Source: Luzula sylvatica (lineage: Eukaryota; Streptophyta; Magnoliopsida; Poales; Juncaceae). Taken from it: DNA of 64,000 nt. The notes beneath the pieces are model-generated. The model was not told where the DNA came from. It ran no database searches and was given only the letters and a program-made list of their open reading frames with translations. This document shows positions 1-9,676 of the stretch, piece after piece. The translations under genes and the position numbers were made by a program. Positions within the stretch are counted from its first letter, which is position 1. Each line of letters starts with the position of its first letter. The DNA lies in NCBI GenBank assembly GCA_946800325.1, contig OX326956.1, positions 24,650,356-24,714,355 on the forward strand, read 5' to 3'.

Positions 1-829
1 TGTATTCTATTTTTTAATTAAAATTCTTTCAATTTCAATTCTGTTTGTTTCAAAATTATATTTTTGGATGTTTTTACTTTTATTATTTCATTCTCTTTTT
101 TTTTAAATGCTGTTTTTTAAAATTCTGTTTTGGCTAGTTTTTTTTTATTTTTTTTTGTTTTTATTTGGTTTTATTTAAATTCTTGTCTCATTATTTAATA
201 TAAAATGTGTGTATTTAGATTATCTTTTTGGTGAGAAGAAACAAGATTTCGAGGAAGGTCAAGTGGTGTTCGAAATCGTTCAATTTTTCATCTGCGAATA
301 AAGTCAGTATTTCATATTTTGTGCTATACGTATTGCGAGATTAGGATTAAAGTTTATGATTTCTGATAAATTGGACAACAATAAATTGGACAGCAACAAT
401 ATTCTGTGTTAATTATAATTAAGTATTAACTTGAAATTAATTTCATTCACATCTAATTATTCAGGACACGGGATTGTCGCAACCGTCAGGAGCGGTGAGT
501 GATTTCCTGCGGAACATTGGAGCCGATGATCTAAATATCGATTAGGGTGGGTTTTTTATTTGTGTGTATTGTAGACTATGTTATGTTTTATTTGTGTGTG
601 TTTGTTTGTGTATGCTCTTATATTTGATTTGTGATGTTTTATGTATTTCTTATTAGTACTTAATATTTTTATTTTGATTATTTCATATTAATTAAATTAA
701 TATGTTAATTAATAAGTAATATATTATTATGTAATTATATATATTATTAATTAATTATATATATAATTATTTAATAATTAGCAATATTAATAAATATAAT
801 AATAAATACAAAATACATATATATTAATA

Positions 830-865
<36 letters not shown>

Positions 866-1184
866 TAAATAATAATATATTTTTTATTGAGACCGGCCGT
901 CCCAAAACTCTGGCCGTCCCAACAAGCTATTGGGACGGGCCGTCCCAAAACAGCTGTCATAGTACTTTCCTGCACATTGTCACATCATGCTCCCTTATTG
1001 GGACGGTCCGTCCCAAAAAAACCGTCCCAACAAGCTTATTGGGACGGCCCGTCCAAGTTACGTACGCCCTTTGTTGGTACGGGTGGTTTGGGACGGCCAA
1101 CTGTACCAAATAGCTTATTTGGACGGTTTGGCACCTTATTGGGACGGTTTTGTCCCGTACCAAATCAGCAGATATGTTGTAGTG
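1..1184. mobile_element. CACTA (En/Spm-like) element, right-hand part, copy 0
   Basis: The right end reads TTGTAGTG at 1177-1184, the inverse of the CACTACAA terminus of plant CACTA transposons. Just inside it is a dense cluster of GGGACGG/CCGTCCC motifs, as expected of subterminal repeats. From position 1 the sequence is nearly identical to 14594-15651 joined to 27553-27653, so a second copy lies in the window. This copy lacks the hAT insertion and preserves the empty target site GGTACGGG at 1076-1083. The left end lies outside the window. No transposase is visible. The interior is AT-rich, with one spliced-leader-like stretch around 460-545. Confidence 0.75.
887..1158. repeat. GGGACGG palindromic subterminal repeats of the CACTA element
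   Basis: Several copies of GGGACGG and its inverse CCGTCCC occur, some paired as palindromes such as GGGACGGCCCGTCC at 1041-1054. They lie within 300 bp of the TAGTG end. In CACTA elements this is where the transposase-binding subterminal repeats sit. The copy in the second element is at 15461-15624 and 27560-27620. Confidence 0.7.
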
Positions 1185-1310
1185 AAAGATACAATACCGC
1201 AATTTATTAATAGCAGCGATGTAATTTCGCTATAAAGCACAAAAACAAAAATTAATTTTAAATCGCACCCAAAACATTATGGATGGTTATATCGCAACTT
1301 AAAACATTGA
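1185..1310. repeat. Stub of the 5.9-kb segmental unit (U0)
   Basis: The sequence begins at GATACAATACCGCAATT and matches the starts of the units at 27658, 37262, 57796 and 58762. Homology stops at about 1310, where it runs into sequence of different origin. This shows that a further copy of the duplicated segment once existed to the left of the copia nest. Confidence 0.75.
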
Positions 1311-1650
1311 ATTTTTCACTCGTAGGCTCGTAGATAGGAAGTATTTTAGCAAGAATGTAGTGACTTGTAGTTGGAGTGATGATTTTAACAAATATGATGA
1401 AAAGAATAGTTTTGAGACACATAAAATGAAAAAATCACATTACTCATAATCATCAAACATAAATACACCATTTGGTTTTCAACTAATTAACTCATGACAT
1501 GAACTACAACATAACATAAATTCATAATACTCATACGACTACATATCATGCACACACAACCACACATGGTACTACATGCTAAACAAAGTTTAAATTTAGA
1601 AAATATGATTTAATAATCTAGGGAAATAGTTAGAGCCGGAGGGATAGGTT
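1311..1650. other. Non-coding stretch, no gene seen
   Basis: AT-rich sequence between the U0 stub and the ORF at 1651. By position it is the 3' non-coding part of copia element A. No polypurine tract and no LTR start like that at 13506 is visible, so the A 3' LTR appears to be missing. Confidence 0.5.
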
Positions 1651-2994
1651 TTAAAGAGCCGGGCCGTCCGGATTATACTCGGAAGGGTCATCGGTGCCGA
1701 GATTCCACGGTTGATCCGGATGAAAAGATGGTGGTGCGTCCGGAGGAGGGTTCCACGGTCCGAAACGAGAGTCTAGGTGAGCATAAAGATCGTTGAAGAG
1801 TTTGGTGGAGTGTGCTCTAGTCCGTTCATGTTCCTCAACTACTTGGTTGCGGACCCACACGCTTTGCTCGTGAAACCGTGTTTGCATGACTTCCATCATC
1901 CCACGCATCTCATCCATGTTGAAACCCGTAGCGGGTGGAGGTTCGGTGGTGGGATTAGAGGTTCCCGCACCGGTTGTCGCTCTTGTTTTTCGTTTACGCG
2001 GGGGAACCGGTGCATCATCGGGAGGTTGTGTCCACTCGGTAGGATTATTAGGAAATTTGTAGCGATCGGAAGGTTCGTCCAACACCCAATTTTCTATGAG
2101 GGTAGGGTTTCTTCCACCTTGTGTTTGAGAGTAATCCAATTGACCGATTTTCTTGTCGGAGTATCCAATTCGAGTTAGGTGTTCGGGAGATCCTAGGTTT
2201 GTGGGCTCGGTGCGTCCGAGGTCCCATTGGTCGGTTGGAATTTCGATGTCCAATTGGTCGCATGCTAAGGCGATGATGCTTCCATATGGAAGAGAGGAAA
2301 CCTTGAGACGCATGATCGATTCCATGTGTTTGAGGATGAGAATCGGAATGTTGATGCGATCTTCACTCGCATACCATAGTCGGTAGAGTAGGGTTATGTT
2401 TCGTTTGTCGAAATTTGCTTTAAGTTTAGAGACGGGAGTTAAAATATTATTACCAAGTTGCCACACGAAACGAAGAGGTGCCGAGAGTTGAGTGGCCGAA
2501 GAAACGAGATTGTCGTTGGTAACCAACTTCTCAATTTGGCTATAGGCGGTGTCGTGAACTTGATCGGCACGACTAATATAGGTATGTTCCCCGTCGTTCA
2601 CTAACCCGAGCCATTGACAAAGCGATTCCACGTTGATGGTGAGGGATTGTCCGAAAAGGTAACTCTTGATTTCGTTGTCGTCGTAGTTGAAAACGGCATT
2701 CGCATAGAACAATTTCGTGACTACCTCATACGAAGTGCGATTGAGGGAGCACAACCCCGTAATTTGCCACCTATCTTCGATGGGATCAACAATATTGGAT
2801 AGGATGGGAATATTTGAGGGAAGTTGATAGTAATACCCGATACTCACCGATTTCTTCGAGTATTTTTCGCGATAACTAACTCCGGCAGCTGCATCTCTGA
2901 ACAAGTAGGTGTTGCCGGTGTCGTTGAAGTCAAACCGAGGGGCTGGTCCTCTTGCAGGTTTGGAAGCAACCTTCTTTCCCCTGCGGCTTGCCAT
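1651..2994 (-). CDS. Retroelement ORF downstream of pol (element A), plant-transposon-protein type
   Basis: A 447-residue open frame without stops, starting MASRRGKK in a basic N-terminus. It lies about 700 bp downstream of the RNase H of element A, on the same strand, which is the position of the optional env-like ORF in Sirevirus-type copia elements. It is clearly related to the ORF at 6947-8356. Shared blocks in order are LFYANA, SYLFGQ, QWLGL, WQLGNNIL and SSLPYGSIIALAC, followed by a variable proline-rich region (about residues 320-365) and a charged, probably helical segment. I see no signal peptide, transmembrane segment or catalytic motif, so a viral envelope function is not supported. 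It resembles the uncharacterised 'putative plant transposon protein' domain family as I remember it; function is unknown. Both copies having kept long open frames suggests past selection or recent age. Confidence 0.6.
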   Translation of the reverse strand: MASRRGKKVASKPARGPAPRFDFNDTGNTYLFRDAAAGVSYREKYSKKSVSIGYYYQLPSNIPILSNIVDPIEDRWQITGLCSLNRTSYEVVTKLFYANAVFNYDDNEIKSYLFGQSLTINVESLCQWLGLVNDGEHTYISRADQVHDTAYSQIEKLVTNDNLVSSATQLSAPLRFVWQLGNNILTPVSKLKANFDKRNITLLYRLWYASEDRINIPILILKHMESIMRLKVSSLPYGSIIALACDQLDIEIPTDQWDLGRTEPTNLGSPEHLTRIGYSDKKIGQLDYSQTQGGRNPTLIENWVLDEPSDRYKFPNNPTEWTQPPDDAPVPPRKRKTRATTGAGTSNPTTEPPPATGFNMDEMRGMMEVMQTRFHEQSVWVRNQVVEEHERTRAHSTKLFNDLYAHLDSRFGPWNPPPDAPPSFHPDQPWNLGTDDPSEYNPDGPAL

Positions 2995-3219
2995 TTGTGC
3001 AAAAATGGAGTGAATAGAGTGGGATTTTCGGATTTTCGGATGGAGAGAGAGATATTGTGAACAAGATGAAGGAGTTAGTTGATTTTGAGGGTTTTAAATA
3101 GAGAGGGGTTGAACTCAAACTGCTCTAATGGAGTAGTGGAAGGGATAAGGTCGGTTTTGAGGAGTGAGAAGTGGAAGAGGTGGAAGTTAATGCGACGGTT
3201 TCAAGGTTATATTGGTTTT

Positions 3220-3515
3220 CCCGAGAGGTTCGTTCGAACGAATATGTATGGTTCGTTCGAACGAATGGGTTAAAATTCAGTTTTCAGTATAGTTGGTTCG
3301 AACGAAGGTGGGTGGTGAGTTCGAACGAATGGGTTACTAGCCGTTACGCATGATGTTCGTTCGAACGAAGTTATCAGTTCGTTCGAACGAAGTTATCAGT
3401 TCGTTCGAACTGATATGGAGCGTTCGGCCATACTGAGAGGTGATTTCTTAGGTTTTGGCTTATATAATGGTTCGTTCGAACGAACATTAGGTGCGTTCGA
3501 ACGAACCGAATTCTG
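3220..3515. repeat. Palindrome array, TTCGTTCGAACGAA type (internal, element A)
   Basis: About eight copies of the palindrome TTCGTTCGAACGAA or half-site variants occur in 300 bp between the RT/RNase H frame and the downstream ORF of element A. The same version fills the LTR at 12640-13165. The core is CGTTCGAACG. Confidence 0.85.
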
Positions 3516-3697
3516 GTGATTTTGCTTAATTTTGAAAATATAAAATACAAAGATAGTTTTTATGACATGCATGTATAAGTATGTGTAGTAATGCACCAAA
3601 AATTAGGTTTATGACAACAAACACAATAATTTTGGATAGGTTATGACTTGCTAAAATTTTTGACACTCGACACTCCCATGATAGTAAATGACAAAAT
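3516..3697. other. Short spacer after pol, nothing recognised
   Basis: AT-rich non-coding sequence between the palindrome array and the end of the RNase H frame. No motif was recognised. Confidence 0.4.
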
Positions 3698-5097
3698 TTA
3701 ACTTTTGAGATAGAGCATACCTAGTTTCAACCTTAAGACGGAGAATTGAGCGAAAGGTAGGGGTTTTGTGAATATGTCGGCGATTTGATCGAGTGTATCC
3801 ACCTTTTCGAGTTTCACGTCCTCTTTTTCCACGTGATCTCGGATGAAGTGATGGCGGATGTCTATACGTTTTGTTCTCGAGTGGTGGACGGGATTTTTCG
3901 AGATGCATATTGCGCTATTGTTGTCGCACAATATGGGAATTTTTCGAAAATGTAACCCGTAGTCGCCGAGGGTTTGGTTTAGCCATAGTAGTTGGGCACA
4001 ACAACTTCCCGCCGCGACATATTCGGCCTCGGCTGTTGATAAGGCAACGGAATGTTGCTTTCGGCTTGACCACGAGACGAGTGACCCGCCGATGAATTGG
4101 CAAGTTCCACTCGTACTTTTGCGGTCAACCCGAGATCCAGCAAAATCCGCATCCGTATACCCTATCAAGGAGAGATTACCATTATGGCCATACCAAATCC
4201 CTAAGTCGATTGTTCCCTTGAGGTACCTGAATATGCGTTTTACCGCGGTGTAGTGAGATACCTTAGGATTTGCTTGGAACCGGGCACATAGACATACGGC
4301 GAACATTATGTCGGGTCGACTTGCCGTGAGGTAGAGTAAGCTCCCGATCATTCCTCGATATTCCGTTATGTCGAACGCCTCACCGTCCTCATCCGCATCC
4401 AATTTTGACTCCTTGGCCATGGGCGTGTCGCTCGTCTTCGTTTGGTCTAGCTCGAATCTCTTGAGAAGTTCGCGAGTATATTTATATTGATTTACGAAGA
4501 TTCCCTCGGATGATTGTTTGACTTGAAGTCCGAGAAAGAAAGTGAGTTCACCCATCATGCTCATGGCGAATTCACTGTGCATGAGAATAGAGAAATCTTC
4601 GGCAAGTGCCGGGTCACTAGATCCAAAAATAATATCATCTACATAGATTTGAATAAGCAAAATGGAATCTCCCTTTTTACGTGTGAAGAGGGTGGTGTCG
4701 GTCTTGCCCCGCTCGAATCCATTGGAAAGGAGGAATGTAGATAGGCGTCCGTACCACGCTCGAGGAGCTTGCTTTAACCCGTATAGAGCTTTTGAGAGTT
4801 TGCACACGTGATTTGGGTATTTCGGATCTTTGAACCCCGGGGGTTGTTCGACGTACACTTCTTCCTCGATTTCTCCGTTTAGAAATGCACTCTTCACGTC
4901 CATTTGGTAAAAGAAGTCGAATGGATTCCAACCGGGCTACGGGGGCGAAAGTTTCTTCAAAGTCAATGCCCACTTGTTGTTTAAACCCTTGAGCTACAAG
5001 TCTCGCTTTGTTTCGCACCACGTTTCCGTGCTCGTCTAACTTGTTTCGATAAATCCACCGAGTGCCGATGATGGATCTTGTCGTGGGCCGTGGTACC
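3698..5097 (-). pseudogene. pol: Ty1/copia reverse transcriptase and RNase H, truncated and frameshifted (element A)
   Basis: The C-terminal part of a copia polyprotein on the minus strand. The RT domain shows [38 protein letters not shown], then [21 protein letters not shown] and the catalytic YVDD. The RNase H domain shows YTDADFAGS, the RKSTSG block, LSTAEAEY, CDNNSAI and the usual end DIFTKPLP. The 401 codons from 4903 are open. Upstream, the frame breaks near 4905-4920: a deletion between LESIR and the FFYQMDV block removes about a dozen expected residues and shifts the frame. At 5097 the gene is cut by the end of an LTR, so integrase and the first RT residues are absent. It would copy element RNA into DNA in the virus-like particle; as it stands it is dead. 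Confidence 0.9.
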
Positions 5098-5657
5098 TGT
5101 TGGTTAATTCTAACCTAGAGGGGGGTGAATAGGTAACCTAGTGGGTAATTTTCGACTAGGTATACAAATTCTAAATGCGGAAGTTAATTAATGAAATTTG
5201 AATAGAGTAGAAAATACCGAACACTTGAACACACGATGTTTATTACGGAGTTCGGTAGGTGGTTGCTATGTAGCTTTAACTCACCCTTTACTTGCTTAAT
5301 CGACCGATTCGATTAGTGGCAAGTACCTACGTCTCCGGGAATGCCTTGTGCCTTTTTGGCGTTCGATTGAATTCCAACTCACTCGATTACAAGGTTTTTG
5401 CCTAGATCGATTTACACGTGTTCTATCGATCTATAGCGGGCTTTACACTTTTTGTACTAGCCTATTACAATTTCTAAATATGAACTAAAACATGATCGGT
5501 CACGCAAGTTGGGAATCGTATTTGAATAAGTAAGAAAGAAGGATTAATCTCTAAGATTGTTTTAGAAGATTAAGAGCTCAAGGGCTTGCAATGTTTCTCT
5601 CTTTTAAATGTATAATTTGGATAAATGAAGTGATGAGAGAGAATGAGGGAAGGGTTC

Positions 5658-5665
5658 TATTTATA
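5658..5665 (-). promoter_or_regulatory. TATA box of LTR B
   Basis: TATAAATA on the minus strand. The nearest palindrome of the array lies about 40 bp upstream in the direction of transcription. The same spacing is seen in LTR A. Confidence 0.6.
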
Positions 5666-5699
5666 GAACACATAGATCCTTCCCAAACTTGCATTTTCT

Positions 5700-6055
5700 G
5701 CATAGTCCGTTATAACGGACTGTAAGTCAAAACTAGCCGTTACGGCTGTTATATTCGAATTGTTAAACATTCCGTTACAACGGAATACATGTCCGTTATA
5801 ACGGAAGTCTGTGTTATGAAGTCCGTTATAACTAACTTACATGTCCGTTATAACGGACTTGCTCCTGTGACATCCTTCAAATTTGAAATTAATTAGCGTT
5901 GTAACGGAAGTTGTTCCGTTACAACGCTTTGATGGTGTCCGTTATAACGGATTGGTTAATCCGTTGTAACGGACTATATGGTGATTTCCAATCTTGAATA
6001 GACGAGTATGTCCGTTATAACGGACACTGAGTTCCGTTGTAACGGACATGCTGCT
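5700..6055. repeat. Palindrome array, TCCGTTATAACGGA type, in LTR B
   Basis: Roughly ten copies of CCGTTATAACGG or of CCGTTGTAACGG/CCGTTACAACGG variants, irregularly spaced at 20-60 bp. The array ends just upstream of the TATA box. Single half-sites (TCCGTTA) are mixed in. Confidence 0.85.
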
Positions 6056-6416
6056 TTCAGCCTTTTATTTTACTTTCATCAATTTGATGGATTTCGAATA
6101 TAATCGTTTGACTTTATTTTGAGCTTAATCAACATAAACAAGTTTAGGGATACCTATAATGTATTTTGGTGATTAGATTGATATCCCAACTTGCGGAATC
6201 TTCGATGTCTTGATTCCGGAATCTTCTACGTCTTGGTCTTCTTCGCAATTCTTCGACGTCTTGATCTTTTGCTATTCTTGATTGATTTTTACTTGTTTGT
6301 CTCGATCTTCTTGTTGATTTTCTGTACCTATATATCCTATAATGTTCTCGATAGATTTTGTTAGTATTATCGACATTGTTTTGACATAATCAAACATTAG
6401 GAAATTTGAACCAACA

Positions 6417-6429
6417 AACTCCCCCTTTT
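6417..6429 (-). promoter_or_regulatory. Polypurine tract of element B
   Basis: The minus strand reads AAAAGGGGGAGTT directly before the LTR start at 6416. This is where the plus-strand primer for retroelement DNA synthesis lies, and the GGGGGAG form fits Sirevirus-type copia elements. Confidence 0.8.
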
Positions 6430-6674
6430 GATTCATTTCAAAACAATGTCGATTTGGAGAGATACATCGTTTATCGGTATCTTTCCACTACGATTATCCT
6501 TTTCTCCCCCTTTTTGAATATGGATCAAAAGGGAGCGAACATGGAAAAATCATGAAGGAAAGCTCCCCCTACATACAAGCTCCCCCTAAACAAGTGCATA
6601 TCGCACGTGTATAGGCTTTGATGTAGGTGATTACTTCACAAGTTATGAGTGATTTTGATGAAAGAAATATAGCA

Positions 6675-6717
<43 letters not shown>

Positions 6718-6946
6718 GATAAGTGTAATATACGAGTTTTAGGGATAATGTTGAATACATTAATAAGCAAATTTCGTTCAATTCAACAAACATTCGTACA
6801 TCATTCAAATAAACATGCGATGCATACAATTACTTCGAAACGAAAGCAAAATACAAGTTGAAAACATAGACATGATATGCAAATAGCTATCTAAATTTTA
6901 AAATTGGTTTTAGGCTCTAATGAGCTATTTAGACACACTCTCCTCT
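6430..6946. other. 3' non-coding region of element B with a TA/T microsatellite
   Basis: No gene is visible. A (TA)n tract followed by a T-run lies at about 6660-6718. The rest is AT-rich spacer between the downstream ORF and the PPT. Confidence 0.5.
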
Positions 6947-8356
6947 CTAATCGTCTCCGGATGAGTTATCGTTTTCATCATCGTTATCGTTGTTGAATTG
7001 GTTGAGACGACGGGTTATGGCATCTAGACGACGATCAATGTAGCTATAGGTCTCTTCGCGGAGGTTGTATGCATGAGATCGGGTGAGTTGGTTGTCGATG
7101 ATAACCTCGTCACGGACCGTGTTTACGGTGTTGCGAGTGAGTTGGTTGTCGGTGAGTATCGCATCGCGGGCCGCGGTTACGGTGTCGCGGGTGAGTAGGT
7201 TTTCCGTGATTATGGTTTCGCGAGTTAATGCATTGTCGGCTAAGATTTGATCGCGCGTACTTTCGGCGCGTAGATTAGATGCCTCGAAAAGAGAACGAAT
7301 CTCGTCAAGAGTGAAAGATGGTTGTGTTCCCGAGCCGGAACTTTCACCCGGTTCTCCGAGGGATTGGCGTTTCCTTGGTCGTGATTGGTCCGATGGGTTA
7401 TTCGTGTCTTGGGCCGGTGGATCGAATCGAACCCACTCGGCGGGGATTTCCGGAAAGAAGTAAGGCCCGGCTCGTCTCCTATTGACGATGTAATGGTCCA
7501 ACCGATCGCCGGACATTGGACTCTTTCGAGTGAGTCCAAGACTCTCAAGTCGGTCCGGATGCGCGAGGTTTTCGGTGGGAGTGACTCCTAGTGGCCATTC
7601 CGAGTCGGGTATGGTGATGCCCAATTTCACGCACGCCAATGAAATGATGTGGCCATATGGGAGAGAAGAGGTGTTTACTCGTGTGGCGTACTCCATGTGT
7701 CGAATTATGAGGTTTGGGACATGGATGGTGGGCGAATCTTGATACCAAAGGTTGTATATCAAGACCTTGTTTTGTCCGTCGAGATTTGTTTTGAGTTTGA
7801 TGACGGGAGCGAGGATGTTGTTTCCGATTTGCCATGTGAATCGGAGATTCGGTTCATATTTGGTGGAGTACTCGTACTCGTGGTCGTTCGTAGTGATCTT
7901 TTCGAGTTCGTCCGAGTCGTTCCCGTGGTACGAGTCACCGCGACTACTGTAGAACCTTTCACCTACATCGGACAAACCCAACCATTGACGCAAATTTTCT
8001 TCGGAAATGACAATTTCCTTACCAAAGAGGTAACTCCGTATGAGTTTATTATCGTCGTCATGAGTCGCATGCGCGTAAAATAGACGAACTACTTCTTTGT
8101 AGTACGGGTATTGAAGGTCACACAATCCTTGAAAACTCCAATTTGTAATTCGAGGTTGCACGGTATTGCGTAGCGAAATGGCTTCGGCCGGGAAGTCAAC
8201 GTAAAAGCACGCGCCTACCGCGCGATTGGCGAAGTCGCTTTGATATCTCCGAGCTTTAGTGATCGATTCATATAGATAGTGATTCTCCGTGTTGTGAAAC
8301 TCGAACCGACGGGCACCGGTGGGCATCGGACGCTTGCTTCTACTCTTTGATGCCAT
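6947..8356 (-). CDS. Retroelement ORF between pol and 3' LTR (element B), paralogue of 1651-2994
   Basis: An open frame of 469 residues starting MASKSRSKRP, a basic start like that of the A copy. The core shares LFYAHA, SYLFGKE, QWLGL, WQIGNNIL and SSLPYGHIISLAC with the ORF at 1651-2994, but most other positions differ, so the two are old relatives. From about residue 370 comes a repeat built on LTR(E/D/N)T and DNQLTR phrases at 15-18 residue spacing, probably a helical or coiled-coil segment, followed by an acidic Asn/Asp-rich tail. It lies about 520 bp before the PPT and 3' LTR, in the env-like position, but has no signal peptide or membrane segment. Function is unknown; the same 'plant transposon protein' family is the best guess. 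Confidence 0.6.
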   Translation of the reverse strand: MASKSRSKRPMPTGARRFEFHNTENHYLYESITKARRYQSDFANRAVGACFYVDFPAEAISLRNTVQPRITNWSFQGLCDLQYPYYKEVVRLFYAHATHDDDNKLIRSYLFGKEIVISEENLRQWLGLSDVGERFYSSRGDSYHGNDSDELEKITTNDHEYEYSTKYEPNLRFTWQIGNNILAPVIKLKTNLDGQNKVLIYNLWYQDSPTIHVPNLIIRHMEYATRVNTSSLPYGHIISLACVKLGITIPDSEWPLGVTPTENLAHPDRLESLGLTRKSPMSGDRLDHYIVNRRRAGPYFFPEIPAEWVRFDPPAQDTNNPSDQSRPRKRQSLGEPGESSGSGTQPSFTLDEIRSLFEASNLRAESTRDQILADNALTRETIITENLLTRDTVTAARDAILTDNQLTRNTVNTVRDEVIIDNQLTRSHAYNLREETYSYIDRRLDAITRRLNQFNNDNDDENDNSSGDD

Positions 8357-8589
8357 TGAATGTTGAAGAGATTAGTGCGGTTTTGAGGTGTTGAGAGATT
8401 TGGAGAGGATTTATATAGTTTGGATTTTCGGTTTTTAGAAGAGGAGAGGTTTAGATTTGAGGAATTTGAAGAGATTTTCGGTTTTGGAGAGGATTTTCGG
8501 AGGTTTTGGGATGAATAGGTGGTTTTTCGAGATGGAGAGAAGTGAAGGGAGTGGAGAGAGAAAACCAGATGAGGGGTTTATTATGCAGT

Positions 8590-9010
8590 TTTCCCGAACT
8601 CCGTTACAACGGAAGTTGAGTTCCGTTACAACGGACTTTTGCTAGGGTTTCAGAAAATGGTATTTTCCATAGTCCGTTATAACGCTGTATAGTCCGTTAT
8701 AACGGAATTCTGATTTGGGCGTAATTTGACTGATACTGCAGAGGTGCGTTATAACGTGAGTAGTCCGTTATAACGCACATTTCCGTTATAACGCTTTGGT
8801 TAGTTCGTTATAACGGAAGTAGGTGGTTGAAGAGGTTTCCTGAGCTGAGGTAGTCCGTTGTAATGCAGAGACTTCCGTTATAACGGAGTGTGTACGTCCG
8901 TTATAACGGATTGGTTGATTCGTTATGACGGAACTCTTCGTTTTGCAGGTTTTGGCTCTTTCTCAGGAGTTCCGTTGTAACGCACATTGGTGCGTTGTAA
9001 CGGACATGTT
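8590..9010. repeat. Palindrome array, TCCGTTATAACGGA type (internal, element B)
   Basis: About a dozen CCGTTATAACG, CCGTTACAACGG and GCGTTATAACG variants occur upstream of the element B ORF. The version matches the array in LTR B (5700-6055) rather than that of LTR A, which ties the ORF at 6947 and the LTR at 5098 to one family. Confidence 0.85.
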
Positions 9011-9056
9011 ACTGTGATGAGTTTTTGACAATTTGATTTTCGAGGAGAGTGGTGTT

Positions 9057-9249
9057 TCCAAAAATTCCAAAACTTATATTCTAGTTAGAATAGGTTTTAG
9101 TTATGTGACATTAGGTGTTTTCGAAAAGTTTTGTTTAATGAATTTGTACAAAATGTGTATGCGAGTATTCTAGAGATTTTCTAATGTTCCAAAATTTGTA
9201 CAAAAGTTTTGTTAAATTTCAAAAATTCCAAAACTTATATTCTAATGTT
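9057..9249. repeat. Short direct repeat at the junction of elements A and B
   Basis: The 20-mer AAAATTCCAAAACTTATATT occurs near 9061 and again near 9224. The protease frame of element A stops making sense right at the second copy. The stretch between is AT-rich and unrecognised. It probably marks where the B fragment joins A. Confidence 0.5.
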
Positions 9250-9548
9250 CGATCAATTTTACACGAGGATTGATCGAACTTCACACAATACCCGGCATCA
9301 CACAATTGGCTTATGCTAATCAGGTTATGTTTTAATCCTACAACTAGGTACACATTTTCTAAGGTCCAATTGGTGGTTCCTATAGAGCCGATACCGACAA
9401 TTTTACCTTTTTGGTTTCCTCCGAAGGTAACGTCTCCTCCTTTGAAAGGTTTGAGAGATTTGAACATTTCTCAGTTCCAAGTCATGTGTCTAGAACATCC
9501 ACTGTCTAGACACCATTTCGATGACTTATTTGAGGAACTTAGGCACAT
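9250..9548 (-). pseudogene. Copia protease / pol N-terminus, broken (element A)
   Basis: The minus strand encodes SSKWCLDSGCSRHMT, the copia aspartic protease start with the catalytic D-S-G, then FKSLKPFKGGDVTFGG and VYLVVGLKHNLISISQLCD of the segment before integrase. An in-frame TGA follows HMTWN where relatives have a charged residue. The frame then runs into unrelated sequence at about 9245, so integrase is lost. The protease would cleave the Gag-Pol polyprotein. A plus-strand relative lies at 61540-61653. Confidence 0.85.
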
Positions 9549-9676
9549 CTAAAAGAAATTCATATTAGTACAATATTCATAACACAAATTAATCTAATAT
9601 GAATTCTTATCCTAATACTCCCCCTCAATATTTGGCTTATGGTAGTAGGATGAGGGAGTACTGAGTCACACATGAC

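Larger units (their letters stand above)
5098..6416 (-). mobile_element. 3' LTR of copia element B (Sirevirus-like)
   Basis: On the minus strand the LTR starts TGTTGGTTCAAAT at 6416 and ends AATTAACCAACA at 5098, so it has TG...CA ends. A polypurine tract abuts its start. The first and last few hundred bases align with the LTR at 12023-13506, including the block next to the CA end, but the middle does not: here the palindromes are TCCGTTATAACGGA. The LTR butts directly against codons of the A pol gene at 5097. No matching 5-bp duplication is found beside the right-hand LTR. Confidence 0.8.

Noticed and set aside
887..1235. Open frames of 80-107 codons on both strands
   Set aside because: They run through the GGGACGG palindromes of the CACTA end; no domain, and open on both strands because of the repeat.
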